Counted from the stretch's first letter, positions 26,257 to 36,378 are shown. The stretch is DNA of 64,000 nt from JAAYYM01 sp964483155 (GCA_964483155.1 CAZAAC010000001.1:62001-126000); one strand, 5' to 3'. Numbers and translations are program-made. The notes: generated by a model from the sequence alone, not told the origin.

Positions 26257-26292
26257 TGTAATGTTTGGTATTAAAAATGTAATGTTTGGCAT
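26257..26292 (-). promoter_or_regulatory. LytTR-type operator: 15-bp direct repeat at 21-bp period
   Basis: TGTAATGTTTGGTAT at 26257-26271 and TGTAATGTTTGGCAT at 26278-26292 differ at one base and start exactly 21 bases apart, two helical turns. This matches the known layout of AgrA/LytR-family sites (9-bp repeats with a 12-bp spacer). The pair sits directly upstream of the -35 box of the operon that encodes a LytTR regulator, which suggests autoregulation. Confidence 0.7.
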
Positions 26293-26301
26293 ATCATAAG
26301 C

Positions 26302-27087
26302 CTATTTTTCATTTATAACCCTATAAAGTGAATACTGCGAAAAGTCTTCCACCCACTTAAGTCCATGGTTTTCAGGGCTCTCCAAAAAATCATGCTTTTC
26401 GTTATCAAATACTACAAAATCACAGGACTCCTCGCGTAACAGTCTTGCGAGCTCTTTTAAATCCGGATCTTCAGATAGAATTTGCTCATACGCTTTGTAG
26501 GCGTTTGTATCCTGTGATAGCGCATCAATTCTGCCATAAGTAGCATTTTCACCATATAACAATTTTATGTCTGTCGTATATGACCTGAAATAGTGTGCAA
26601 TCTCATAGGGAACAGCTATTTTTGCTGGTCCATTTATCTCTAGAATAGTATTACTCATGTCAATGGCAAAATCAGGATATCTGTATATATTCTCAGCCTT
26701 CGAATAACCAGCATCGCTAAACTTAAATGTTCCACAAGATACTATGACCACACTCAAAATCATCATCCAGACTATTTTTTCTTTTATTCCGTTTGTTTTC
26801 GAAATATATAATGTCATTGCATAAGCAATAAAAACAAGTATAAACAGCACATTATAGACTCTCGAAATCGTCCAAATATCAAATACTCGCATCCAAACAT
26901 ACTTTGTCACAATAGGATTCCATATTGCTGCTAATAGGAAAAGGTAAGGATATAAGTATGTAAATCTTAACTCTTTAGGCCCTGTTTTCCATATATATAT
27001 CATTGCTATTAAATAGAGTGCAAAATGCATTCCCGTACCATGATAATCACGATATCCGTTTATCAAAAATAATAATGCGTCTTTCAC
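26302..27087 (-). CDS. Membrane protein of unknown function, second part of a split pair
   Basis: The 261-residue product has about four N-terminal membrane helices and a soluble C-terminal domain of ~120 residues (from FKFSDAGYSKAENI). No known catalytic motif was recognised. The start is a GTG preceded by AGGGGG at eight bases and overlapping the stop of the upstream gene as GTGA. The pair may represent one longer DUF6077-like protein: a one-base slip in the G5 run at the junction would fuse the frames. It could belong to the GT-C-like membrane enzymes of this block, but function is unknown. Confidence 0.7.
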   Translation of the reverse strand: MKDALLFLINGYRDYHGTGMHFALYLIAMIYIWKTGPKELRFTYLYPYLFLLAAIWNPIVTKYVWMRVFDIWTISRVYNVLFILVFIAYAMTLYISKTNGIKEKIVWMMILSVVIVSCGTFKFSDAGYSKAENIYRYPDFAIDMSNTILEINGPAKIAVPYEIAHYFRSYTTDIKLLYGENATYGRIDALSQDTNAYKAYEQILSEDPDLKELARLLREESCDFVVFDNEKHDFLESPENHGLKWVEDFSQYSLYRVINEK

Positions 27088-28160
27088 ATCAGATACCCCC
27101 TATTAATTAGTATATAAACGACTGCAAATATCATATTAGGAACCATGCAAATTCCTCCATAAATCAATGGTCTTATCTTTTTCTCTTGGAATGTTAACAT
27201 CAATACGGTTGCCCCTACAATTAGTGGCGGCAGAATAGATGCCATCCCTGACCCTATGCTAGACGCAAGCATTACACAAAACAGCATCCTATAATGCTTC
27301 CCTCTCTCTTTTTCACGCCCGATATTAAGCACGTTAAGCAAAATGGCTGGTAGCATTACCGAAATAAACATCGCCTTTCCTTGCCAAATTCGAAATAGAA
27401 AGTACGAACTCAAAGAATACGCTGACCCATAAGCAAAACAAATTAACAGATTAATAAAGCATATAAAAATCGCAGTCTCCTGCATATTATCTCCAAAAAA
27501 TCGCTGGGCAATCAGATAGTAGATCAAATAGGCATATGGAATAAACAATATTGGAATTACAATGTGTGCCACAACAAGCGGATGTAGAAATAATAGCTTT
27601 GCAAACAGTGTAATATAAAATGAAAAAGGTGCTACAATATCCTTAATCATTTCTCCACTCGGTGCTTCTATCTGTTCTCCTGTGATAGGATGATATTGTA
27701 TCATCGTATCTAATTCATAAGCCTCCATGCTCTCAGCTGCATACCGCGAGTCATCTGTATCCACATGCATATGACCAGCCAACACCCACATCTGAAACAA
27801 GACAAGTACTACTCCTGCAAAAATCAATAGTCTGGTAAATCCATTTTGCACAAAGACTCTCTTCCATGCTACCTGTATGATTTGGATTAAACGTTTGCTA
27901 TTCATAACGAAAGACACTACAAATAGAACTGCAATCACTACAATCCATGCTACCGCCAACACATGAAATCGTATTTTTAAAGCAATCATAGGTACCGCAA
28001 GTACTTGAAAAAATGCCAGCATTGTAATAAATCCCATTACAATTGCCATGGCTAGTGAATTTTCATATAAGTCATTTTTCCTCGTCCAAAGACACCCTAC
28101 TACAAACGGCACGATAACTCCCCAGAGCAAAATTAGCAAACAACTGTATATCCCCATCAT
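27084..28160 (-). CDS. Polytopic membrane protein, DUF6077-like
   Basis: This protein of 358 residues has about nine hydrophobic segments. After the fourth helix an outside loop reads GHMHVDTDDSRYAAESMEAY, an acidic motif in the position where GT-C transferases keep their catalytic Asp. That resemblance is the only functional hint. AAGGAG precedes the double ATG at 28160/28157. The end overlaps the next gene in a GTGA after a run of five G, so a frameshifted full-length product is possible. Confidence 0.7.
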   Translation of the reverse strand: MMGIYSCLLILLWGVIVPFVVGCLWTRKNDLYENSLAMAIVMGFITMLAFFQVLAVPMIALKIRFHVLAVAWIVVIAVLFVVSFVMNSKRLIQIIQVAWKRVFVQNGFTRLLIFAGVVLVLFQMWVLAGHMHVDTDDSRYAAESMEAYELDTMIQYHPITGEQIEAPSGEMIKDIVAPFSFYITLFAKLLFLHPLVVAHIVIPILFIPYAYLIYYLIAQRFFGDNMQETAIFICFINLLICFAYGSAYSLSSYFLFRIWQGKAMFISVMLPAILLNVLNIGREKERGKHYRMLFCVMLASSIGSGMASILPPLIVGATVLMLTFQEKKIRPLIYGGICMVPNMIFAVVYILINRGYLM

Positions 28161-28180
28161 TAATCTCCTTTCGCCATACC

Positions 28181-29839
28181 CTATTCTGCCTCTAATTTAT
28201 AAACACAAAAACCGTAAACTTCATCCATCTTCTTTGCAAATGCAGATATTCCATAATGCTCTTTTATAAAAAGCAGTTTATTATCAATGTGATAATTATC
28301 GACAATGTATATATTAGGACTTTCAAAAGCAGCCAAATAGGGATTTGTCACATCATATGTATCTAGCACTCTTTCAAAAATAGGAGAATTCACCAGCCAG
28401 CTTCCAAAAGAACTAATATTTTCATAACAGCCCTCTTGGCAAGGTATAAATACACTATACTCATAGGCAGATTTATCTGTAAAAGTATCAAATAGATATA
28501 AAGATTCCTTGTCTGTTTCTACCAAATCATAAAACTGCTTGATATTATCAGCATCCTCCCGCCTTTGTTTTTGATAGGCAGTCATGTCTCCAAGAAAAAG
28601 TCCCATCACGTTCACGAAACATAAGCATACAATAAATAGCAAAGGCCTAATATCTTCCTCTTTCTCACTAAAATAATACAGTAGCACCGCAAACGCCGCA
28701 AACCAAATCAGAGTAACTGTCCTGTCTGTCCATCTGCCAATATAGTAATAATACACATGCACAACTGCAAGCATAATCGCAATTGCAATAAATATAAATT
28801 TACTCTCTCTTTTCGTAAATAACAAATAGAAAATACAAAAAGCAATCACGCCTATTATAAAGTTGCTTTGGGAATAAATAATTTCATACAACATGGAAAC
28901 AAAACCCTTCATAAATGCTCCGTTTATTTTCTTTCCATCCGCTATTTCTATTAATCGATCCATTAGTGTGAGATTAAATACATCGGGCGCTGCATATTGC
29001 CATGTCACATAAGAAAGCACATCATTTTCAGAAATATTTTCTTCTAGATAACGCTCTCCATATGCGTTCCAATCCAGTCTATTATAATCCAGCACCTGCT
29101 CTCTCTTATGATGAAACTGCAAGTAATTTCCCCAGTCTTCCTGTGTACTATATATAGCACTATTCATCTCTCGGATTCCAAAAACTGCAAAAAATAAGAA
29201 AGCAAAGCAAAGTACATACTTTATCATATATTTGTATGATACCTTGTTCTTTATGAAGCCCCACAATTCCCAGCACCCCGCGAGCGACATAAACGCACAA
29301 ATCGCCAAAAAAGCTGGGAATCTAAGCATACTTCCGACTATGACAAGCAAAGAGCCTGCTCCACTTTGTACATATTGCTTGTTTCTTATTCCGTCAAACA
29401 TCAGCATAAATCCTGCAACCGCTAAAAATGCTGCAATCTTTGTATATTGTAATAAAACATATCCTTCATAAAAAAAACAGAGCAGAAATAAAATTGCAAG
29501 CCACTTACGTGCCTTCTTCTCTGTTTTTTTAACAATAACAAATACAATTGCTGTAAAGGAAGAAAAAGCAAAAACATATAATAATATACTATACCATCTA
29601 ATTTCTGGTGTGATACGATAAAATAGTTGTAAAAAAGCTCCTATTCCGTAATGAATATTTACTAAAAAAGGACTGGATTCTCCGTATGCTCCTTCCACAA
29701 TCATCGCCATAATTGCATCATCATTTGTCTCAAAATGTGGATGAAAAAACAGTAATGATACCAACAAAAAAAATGCGTTGCTAACCAGCGCAAATATAAT
29801 CGGCTTATTAAAACAATTCTTCATTTTTTCTTTGTTCAT
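28181..29839 (-). CDS. Polytopic membrane protein, GT-C-like
   Basis: The 552-residue protein has about ten membrane helices followed by a soluble C-terminal domain of ~130 residues from about 420 (QKQRREDADNIKQFYDL). The first outer loop contains HFETNDDAIMAMIVEGAYGE, with adjacent acids as in GT-C glycosyltransferases that use polyprenyl-phosphate sugars. No family name was recognised. It lies 20 bases upstream of the DUF6077-like pair and 64 bases downstream of the YfhO gene, within a run of similar large membrane proteins. Confidence 0.7.
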   Translation of the reverse strand: MNKEKMKNCFNKPIIFALVSNAFFLLVSLLFFHPHFETNDDAIMAMIVEGAYGESSPFLVNIHYGIGAFLQLFYRITPEIRWYSILLYVFAFSSFTAIVFVIVKKTEKKARKWLAILFLLCFFYEGYVLLQYTKIAAFLAVAGFMLMFDGIRNKQYVQSGAGSLLVIVGSMLRFPAFLAICAFMSLAGCWELWGFIKNKVSYKYMIKYVLCFAFLFFAVFGIREMNSAIYSTQEDWGNYLQFHHKREQVLDYNRLDWNAYGERYLEENISENDVLSYVTWQYAAPDVFNLTLMDRLIEIADGKKINGAFMKGFVSMLYEIIYSQSNFIIGVIAFCIFYLLFTKRESKFIFIAIAIMLAVVHVYYYYIGRWTDRTVTLIWFAAFAVLLYYFSEKEEDIRPLLFIVCLCFVNVMGLFLGDMTAYQKQRREDADNIKQFYDLVETDKESLYLFDTFTDKSAYEYSVFIPCQEGCYENISSFGSWLVNSPIFERVLDTYDVTNPYLAAFESPNIYIVDNYHIDNKLLFIKEHYGISAFAKKMDEVYGFCVYKLEAE

Positions 29840-29903
29840 TCTCTCAGCCTCATAAACATTTTTTTCATTTTATCACAATCAGTGCAATAACAAAACCTTG
29901 TTT

Positions 29904-32597
29904 TTATGAGAGCAGTGCAAATGGAATATATAGCATTGGAATCATATACATAAATAGTACCATAAGTCCCCACAAACTCATAAAACCATAAAAACAGATT
30001 GTCTCTACTCTTTTGATAAATACAGTTTTCATTTTTTCTTTTTGTCTTTTATTTATCACGAACCAAATTCCAAAACATAATAACGACAGGATACTAATTA
30101 TAATCCCTTGTTTCATTCCTGTAGGAAAGAAAGTGATTTCGATATGATTACTTCCCTTCACTAGCGGAATCCCCGTAAACATTCCACTTGCAGACATACC
30201 TTCTGTCCTTGCTCCATTATTTGTAATTAAAAATCCTTTGTCATATTGGATGGGAAGTAATAAAATGGCACTATCACTGTCTGCTTCCATTTCCATAGAT
30301 ATATTACTGTTACCAATCACTATCTTTTCTTCCTGCTTACTGTTTTGATAAGAATCGCACAGTCCTTTAAGCATTGTTAAATCCAAAGCTCCTACTTGAT
30401 ACTTTTCGCTGTTTTCTGTTCGTAGCTCCTCGGCTATTTCCTCGAATGTAAAGGAAATATTAACTATTTCATCTTCAAAGACGCCAAGACAAATCATATT
30501 ATTATTAAAATATGCTGGGTACTTTTCATTGCTAACATCACCGATGGTTGAAACCTTTACCGGCTCCCCATTGACATAAATACGTATATTGCCAAGATCA
30601 CTATCTCTTGTTTCTCCGGCAAAATACAATACTTTTTTCCCATCAACCTGAATCAGCTGTTCTTTGTCTGATGAACCGTTTCCTCTACATACTGTCTCGA
30701 TCAGCGGTGCCTTTTCGTCTGGCGCTAATAGTGCAAACATTTCATTTTGTGTTGCAAATCTATCTGCAACCCCTGGCTCGTACTTCATGCTGTATTCTGG
30801 AATAACCAATCCAAAAGGCAATACATATTGATTATCATATAGTGTAAAGTGATATGTCTTTCCACATGCTTCTACTTTTGTATCTGCAATAGCATGGTAT
30901 AATGCCTCTGGTTGCTTCGTCTGACTAAGTGTTTGTGTAATACCGATTAATGCATCTGAAAAAACAGTACCCCCTGCATCTAGCACGCGCATGTACTGCA
31001 TACTGTATCCCCAGTCAACAGCACCCATCTGAAAAGAAGGTGATATCATGTGTGTCCAATTGCTGATTGCGCTCCTTTGCATGACAAAAGCATAATTTGC
31101 ATTTAATTCGGTATCAGAATTCTTAATTCTTTTTACCTTTGAAGGCTCAATTCCTAATTGGTCTACCAACTGGTTTGAAAGTGAAATATAAGCGCCACTT
31201 TGTTCAGCCGCTTCCGAATATCCAGTTACATAATTTGGTTTTCCAATCATAATAAAAAGAAAGACGCTCAATTCCACAAATAATAGATTTACGACCCATC
31301 TGCTATCCTTAAAAAGCAGTAATAGATAAATAAAGAATGTCACAATACCTATGCCTGCTGTTATATGAAACACCTGTCGCAAAACCATATCTTTACTGCT
31401 GGCATAATATGCAATTATGCTTGCTGCAATAAAAAATGTTAACAAAAAGCCAACTACTATTGTGTAAATTTTTCTTTTTTCTTTTTGCAGTAATTGTGTC
31501 TTTTGATATTTTGCATAGTAGCAAGCAGTTACTAAAACAAAGAAATTGATAATAAATCCATTTCTAATTGGATATCCCACGTAGGAACCAAAATGCCACA
31601 TTAAATTAATACTTTCCACAAAAAATTCCAGACACATCATAGCCAGCATAATAGCAAAAAAAACATTTACTTTTTTATTCTTTTCTTTTATGAAACCCCA
31701 AACGATAACCGCAAAAGAAAGTGATAATCCAAGCAGACTCCACCATCTAGTTGTGTACTCTCCTTTTACCTGTTTCAGAATGCTGAAATAAAAATTACCT
31801 TCATCCGCATTATTACTAAATCTTGTTGAGCCAAAGGTCTGTACGAGCTGTGGAAATAGTATAAAAGCAGACAGACCGATTGCTACAATCGTAGCAAATC
31901 CCAGTCTCATTACAACGTCCCTTTTTTCGCCGTGATGTTCTCTTCCAAGGGTTAAATAGTAAGTGCCCACAGATAACATAATAAAAATTAAGATCATAAA
32001 GCTCTGGTAATAACTGCCTGTCAAACAAATGACCAAATACACAACATAAGGAATTATTTTTTTTCTGTTACATAGCTCTATTAATGCATACATTAATAGT
32101 GGCAAAAAAACTGCGACATCCAACCACTGATTGGTAATATAGTACATAAGTGCAAAACCACTGATTCCATAACAAATTGAAAAACAAAACTCCCACAAAT
32201 ATTGCACCTTCATTGTTTTGTGAAGGAAATGATACATGGTCAAAGACATGCATGCCATTTTGATCATGGTAAATACTGACAGGTACTGTAAAATCATATC
32301 TCGTGGGACAAAATAAAGTAACAAATTAAAAATACTGATGCTACTGCAGCCTGATGTATTCATTGTCATATTCGTTCCAAGAGCACTGTACCAATCAAAA
32401 AACAAAGATTTTGTTCCATGAAGTGCATCATAAACATGATAATAGAATGCCGCAATCTGTTGCCCCATATCGTAATAATCAATTGTATTCTCACCAAATG
32501 GAAATATTCTTTTCAAAAATAATACAATACAAACAAGCAATATTGTCGCAAGTGGCGGTATACTATATTTTATTAGTAATACTCTGGTATCTTTCAA
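29904..32597 (-). CDS. YfhO family membrane protein
   Basis: A very large membrane protein (about 897 residues) with a dozen or more helices in the first 480 residues, an extracytoplasmic domain (about 480-850) and a final pair of helices. FPFGENTIDYYDMGQQIAAF after the first helix and FFDWYSALGTNMTMNTSG match YfhO, a family implicated in glycosylating lipoteichoic acid or other surface polymers with lipid-linked sugars. No ATG fits; a TTG at 32597 lies seven bases after GGGAG and just beyond the previous stop, and is taken as the start. The ChbG-like gene ends three bases before it. Confidence 0.88.
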   Translation of the reverse strand: MKDTRVLLIKYSIPPLATILLVCIVLFLKRIFPFGENTIDYYDMGQQIAAFYYHVYDALHGTKSLFFDWYSALGTNMTMNTSGCSSISIFNLLLYFVPRDMILQYLSVFTMIKMACMSLTMYHFLHKTMKVQYLWEFCFSICYGISGFALMYYITNQWLDVAVFLPLLMYALIELCNRKKIIPYVVYLVICLTGSYYQSFMILIFIMLSVGTYYLTLGREHHGEKRDVVMRLGFATIVAIGLSAFILFPQLVQTFGSTRFSNNADEGNFYFSILKQVKGEYTTRWWSLLGLSLSFAVIVWGFIKEKNKKVNVFFAIMLAMMCLEFFVESINLMWHFGSYVGYPIRNGFIINFFVLVTACYYAKYQKTQLLQKEKRKIYTIVVGFLLTFFIAASIIAYYASSKDMVLRQVFHITAGIGIVTFFIYLLLLFKDSRWVVNLLFVELSVFLFIMIGKPNYVTGYSEAAEQSGAYISLSNQLVDQLGIEPSKVKRIKNSDTELNANYAFVMQRSAISNWTHMISPSFQMGAVDWGYSMQYMRVLDAGGTVFSDALIGITQTLSQTKQPEALYHAIADTKVEACGKTYHFTLYDNQYVLPFGLVIPEYSMKYEPGVADRFATQNEMFALLAPDEKAPLIETVCRGNGSSDKEQLIQVDGKKVLYFAGETRDSDLGNIRIYVNGEPVKVSTIGDVSNEKYPAYFNNNMICLGVFEDEIVNISFTFEEIAEELRTENSEKYQVGALDLTMLKGLCDSYQNSKQEEKIVIGNSNISMEMEADSDSAILLLPIQYDKGFLITNNGARTEGMSASGMFTGIPLVKGSNHIEITFFPTGMKQGIIISILSLLCFGIWFVINKRQKEKMKTVFIKRVETICFYGFMSLWGLMVLFMYMIPMLYIPFALLS

Positions 32598-32599
32598 AT

Positions 32600-33364
32600 C
32601 TATTTCTCCCTGCAATCGTTCATTACTTCCATGTACTTTTTGTTCATCGGCATTACTGAGTCTACAAGTATTCCTTGTTCATCATACATAGGGTGAACCA
32701 TAATCTCGATCGAATGGTTTTTACAAAACACAATCTTTTTTGTGCCCAGTGCTGCAAAGTATTCTACATAGTCTATGTAAGAACCAAAGTAATCCGTCAC
32801 ATCTATGTTTAAAGTACCTAGTCTGCTATTATAATATCGCTTATAGAAACGGTTTCCAAGTGATTCTTTATGAAAGAGATTTCTTCCTATCCTAATCGAT
32901 TTCATTTCATATTTTTTCAAAAGTGGTTCCAGTGCTTTCAAAACTGGTATGTCAGTATGCACATGATGATGTGAATCCACATGCTTAAGTGTGGCACCAT
33001 ACCCTAAATATCTTTGTATTTGCGCGATAAGCTCTTCCTGTATCTGCCTTATATCACTATCGTTCATATACAGCCTGTATTTTAACTGCTGATGAAACTG
33101 TGCATGAAATTGCCCTTCTTCATTACAAAACAATGGATTTCTTCCGATTGCTTCTGTTAACGGTTCTCCAGAAGTCAGATTCAGATGAATACCCACTTTA
33201 TCGAAAAAATGATTCTCCTTCGCGATCTGGACCGCTTCTTTCGCATAGGGCATGTTGACCATTAGTGTTGTACGGTCGACATATCTTTTTCGAAAGCATT
33301 CCAAAATAGCCTGATTTACTTTTTCGCTCTTTCCAAAATCATCTGCATTTATTATGATTGACAT
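32600..33364 (-). CDS. ChbG/YdjC-type carbohydrate deacetylase
   Basis: The 254-residue protein opens with INADDFGKSEKVN (metal-binding Asp pair) and keeps GIHLNLTSGEP near residue 58 and KHVDSHHHVHTD near 127, the motifs of the YdjC/ChbG superfamily that deacetylates N-acetylated saccharides in a metal-dependent way. There is no signal peptide, so it acts in the cytoplasm, perhaps on a lipid- or nucleotide-linked HexNAc. In cell-envelope clusters such genes often accompany GT-C transferases, as here. Its ATG shares one base with the stop of the upstream gene (TAATG). Confidence 0.9.
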   Translation of the reverse strand: MSIIINADDFGKSEKVNQAILECFRKRYVDRTTLMVNMPYAKEAVQIAKENHFFDKVGIHLNLTSGEPLTEAIGRNPLFCNEEGQFHAQFHQQLKYRLYMNDSDIRQIQEELIAQIQRYLGYGATLKHVDSHHHVHTDIPVLKALEPLLKKYEMKSIRIGRNLFHKESLGNRFYKRYYNSRLGTLNIDVTDYFGSYIDYVEYFAALGTKKIVFCKNHSIEIMVHPMYDEQGILVDSVMPMNKKYMEVMNDCREK

Positions 33365-34941
33365 TAACGTGATTCCTCTCTCTGCTCATCCTTCTCTGTC
33401 CTCAGCCCACCGAATAATTCTACCGCCCTGCAAATCAGCGTATAAAAAGCGAATGGGATGACCTGTAGCATTACTCTGTTGCCAGAGTCACCAATTCCAT
33501 ATCTGAGTCCTCCACCTCTCGCAAAACTTACTGCCACTGTCAGAAAAATGTAACCTAATAGAACCAGCTCGTCATATCTGATATCTGTAAACCGCCTGCG
33601 TGAATTTCTAAATAAGAAGGTCATACTATATATCACCACATAATATACAACCATTATGCTAATCGTATATCCCCAGCCTTGCCGATCCGCTATATTATCA
33701 TAAAATGCCTTTATTACGATCTGATAATTTGATGGAGAGACAAAATATAATACCCCATTTCCAATTAACAACATGAAAATGACCAGCAACCGCATTCTCT
33801 CCTGTAGTTTTATAAAGAATCTCCCTCTGATAAGTAAAAGATATAAAAATAATACAAGCATCATAATCACAGCAAGCAAAGCTTTTTGCCATGTCAAAAA
33901 GCTATATAAAGGTGCTACCTGCAAAATAAAAAAGCATCTGATATAATATAATGTTGGCAATAATATCGTTGGCAACATGAACGTTATGATTATTTTTTTA
34001 TTACTATAGTGTAACGTTGACATGCAGATAATAATAAAACAGGCAATGATAATTCCCTCCATACGAAGCATAGAAATCACTCCAATTAGCAACCCCATCA
34101 CAAACAGATAACCGCCCGTTGTGCCTTCCTCCTCTTCATTTAAAGGATTATATTTATATGCCAGATAAATCAAGATAAAGCTATCATACATGACATAGGT
34201 ATTTGCTATCACCCACTTTGTCAAAACCAAATACGGCGTCGAAGTCAATAGCATAATCGTGCTTACGAGCGCTGCTACTATCGCATACTTTTTATGAACA
34301 TACTTGCATGTCTGCTCATATATAGCAATTGCAAAAATACCCAAAAAATTAATATTAAAGAACTGGTGAATTCCATATATTTGATCAAACCCAAACAAAG
34401 ATGGTAGTGATCCAATTATTGCCGTCATCGGGCCAACATCCGTTAAAAACACATCATAAGAAGCTAAGTACTTACCATTTTCAACGATTACCTCTGGATA
34501 ATACATATAATAATACATGGTATCGTTAGAAGCACTTAATGAAAAAAATCCGCTTGTAGCAATACATGCCACTAAAAATGTTGTCATCAGCACAAATATA
34601 AGCCTGCCAGCACGTATCGTAGCATTATTATTAACTTTGTCAAAAGTATTCCTCTTATGAATCGTAAATCTTACAATTACAAATTCGATAGCAATGGCAA
34701 TACAGATGTTTAAAACAGAATATGTTATCCCCATAATCAAAAGCAAAAAACCCGTAATACAAAAAACTGCTATTCCAATGGGAAATGCTAAAAGATATGC
34801 CCATTGTCTCTCCATTTTTACACGACTGCTATCTATCATGCATATACCGACTATGTACAAAACTAAAATCGTAAGTACCTGTCTGATAAAAAACCCAGAG
34901 GAAAGTCCACTTAATAATAATTCCATGTGTTCACTAGTCAC
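33364..34941 (-). CDS. Polytopic membrane protein, GT-C-like
   Basis: The predicted protein has 525 residues and roughly thirteen membrane helices. The segment SASNDTMYYYMYYPEVIVENG in the third or fourth outer loop has the acidic/Tyr pattern of GT-C-type enzymes, but no family was recognised. The start is a GTG overlapping the upstream stop (GTGA) with GGAGG ten bases before it; an ATG five codons later is the alternative. It is tightly packed with the deacetylase and the 464-residue unknown, suggesting one functional set. Confidence 0.7.
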   Translation of the reverse strand: MTSEHMELLLSGLSSGFFIRQVLTILVLYIVGICMIDSSRVKMERQWAYLLAFPIGIAVFCITGFLLLIMGITYSVLNICIAIAIEFVIVRFTIHKRNTFDKVNNNATIRAGRLIFVLMTTFLVACIATSGFFSLSASNDTMYYYMYYPEVIVENGKYLASYDVFLTDVGPMTAIIGSLPSLFGFDQIYGIHQFFNINFLGIFAIAIYEQTCKYVHKKYAIVAALVSTIMLLTSTPYLVLTKWVIANTYVMYDSFILIYLAYKYNPLNEEEEGTTGGYLFVMGLLIGVISMLRMEGIIIACFIIICMSTLHYSNKKIIITFMLPTILLPTLYYIRCFFILQVAPLYSFLTWQKALLAVIMMLVLFLYLLLIRGRFFIKLQERMRLLVIFMLLIGNGVLYFVSPSNYQIVIKAFYDNIADRQGWGYTISIMVVYYVVIYSMTFLFRNSRRRFTDIRYDELVLLGYIFLTVAVSFARGGGLRYGIGDSGNRVMLQVIPFAFYTLICRAVELFGGLRTEKDEQREESR

Positions 34942-36332
34942 AGTGGATTCACCTCCCTATCATAATACTCTTTACTCATAATATACAGATTATTTTGTGT
35001 ATCCCACAATACCACAATGTCACTACAATCCACTTTAATATCATTTTCCAGATAAATATACATTGGTTCTGACGCATTTCTATAGACATAATCATACAAA
35101 AAATAGGAAGACTGTTCTATTTGATCTTCATTTAGCAAAAAAACATAACGTTGCATATCATTTGCATAACCAAGACATGTCATCCGCTCAGCCAGATTTA
35201 GTGCCAGTACTTCATCTTTTACTGGAACAGAATCATCTATGATAATATCCTTGCCAAACTGACTAAAATATCGGTAATAATCTCTCCCATAATAATATCT
35301 GGGATCATATGAGTTGCCATACTTTGTTTCGCCAGTTGCCTCGTCGATATATGGGTATACTAAATGTTCATACTCGTCTCCGCTGTCGTGCATGATAACG
35401 CTTTTATCTTTTACTAATAATTGTAGAAATGTATCTGGGTATAACTTTTCTTCCATAAAATCAGCCATATATCTTGTTTGTGTACTGCTTTTATACAAGG
35501 GATATATGTTAGGAAGAGAACGAACATTAAACAAACAATTAAGCAAAATCATTGCGATTGCGAAAACAGCAGAAAGAACTAACATATATCGTTTTCTTTT
35601 TCCGTCAATCCCTTTTCTCCATCTGCTCATATACTCTTCGTGTGGATAAATAAATGCGATTTCCTTTTCCCCCATAGAATCTGTCATGGGCTGTGTATCT
35701 GGCATTTTCAATTCGCATCTCTGGTAGGCATATCTAAGTAAAACAAATAATAATCCCGAAAATGTTTTATGATCTACATCAAACCCAAGTCTTGTCGTAT
35801 ACTTATCCTTTTTTTCGCTATAGTGCGGATACAATTTCAAGCTTCCAGAACACACTATTTTTTCAAACTTCCACGGCAATGATATCATTTGCCGTCCAAC
35901 CAGAACACAAGCTCCCTCAATTGCTTTATTATCTTCATCATAGGTTAGTCCTACATCTATAAAATCCTGCGTTTTGATAAACTGCTGCGTTTTTTCATCA
36001 ACTGTGTCCATACTATTATCGCAACAATAAACCATATGATTAATCAGAAAACTTCTCTCTCCAAACAGAAAATCTCGCATGACATAATAGTAACTTTTCG
36101 TTGTTACTGCTTTTTTTCCCATAACACCCATCAGCACTTCGTGATTTGTAATTACAAACTTTCCCTCTGCAATCGCCTTCTTCACATCTGCTTTTTTATC
36201 ACAAAAAATCAAAGCCGCATTTGAACAAAGCAACTCCTCTGGCAAACGGTATTCATTATATTCTACCTTTAGTTTTCGCAATACTCTTTTAATATAGTAA
36301 TTACTTTTTAACAGGGCGACATTTGCTTGCAT
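34938..36332 (-). CDS. Unrecognised protein with a central membrane helix
   Basis: The 464-residue protein resembles nothing recognised here. Residues 1-245 are probably cytoplasmic and include the motif-like stretch NHEVLMGVMGKKAVTTKSYY. One helix lies near 250-270 (YMLVLSAVFAIAMILLNCLF), and the C-terminal ~190 residues, rich in Tyr and Asp (YYYGRDYYRYFSQFGKDI), should face outside. GGAG lies seven bases before the ATG. It is the first gene after a minus-strand promoter at 36379-36407 and is coupled to the next gene by a GTGA overlap. A two-sided topology suggests a link between cytoplasmic and surface steps, but function is unknown. Confidence 0.75.
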   Translation of the reverse strand: MQANVALLKSNYYIKRVLRKLKVEYNEYRLPEELLCSNAALIFCDKKADVKKAIAEGKFVITNHEVLMGVMGKKAVTTKSYYYVMRDFLFGERSFLINHMVYCCDNSMDTVDEKTQQFIKTQDFIDVGLTYDEDNKAIEGACVLVGRQMISLPWKFEKIVCSGSLKLYPHYSEKKDKYTTRLGFDVDHKTFSGLLFVLLRYAYQRCELKMPDTQPMTDSMGEKEIAFIYPHEEYMSRWRKGIDGKRKRYMLVLSAVFAIAMILLNCLFNVRSLPNIYPLYKSSTQTRYMADFMEEKLYPDTFLQLLVKDKSVIMHDSGDEYEHLVYPYIDEATGETKYGNSYDPRYYYGRDYYRYFSQFGKDIIIDDSVPVKDEVLALNLAERMTCLGYANDMQRYVFLLNEDQIEQSSYFLYDYVYRNASEPMYIYLENDIKVDCSDIVVLWDTQNNLYIMSKEYYDREVNPL

Positions 36333-36378
36333 ATACGATCTCCAATATATCCTTTACTTGGCCACTTCGCCGCTTTCA

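Noticed and set aside
29849..29912. Imperfect inverted repeat (CTCATAAAC and GTTTTTATGAG) before the 552-residue membrane protein gene
   Set aside because: The arms are AT-rich, imperfect and far apart with no U run or promoter fit, so no function was assigned.
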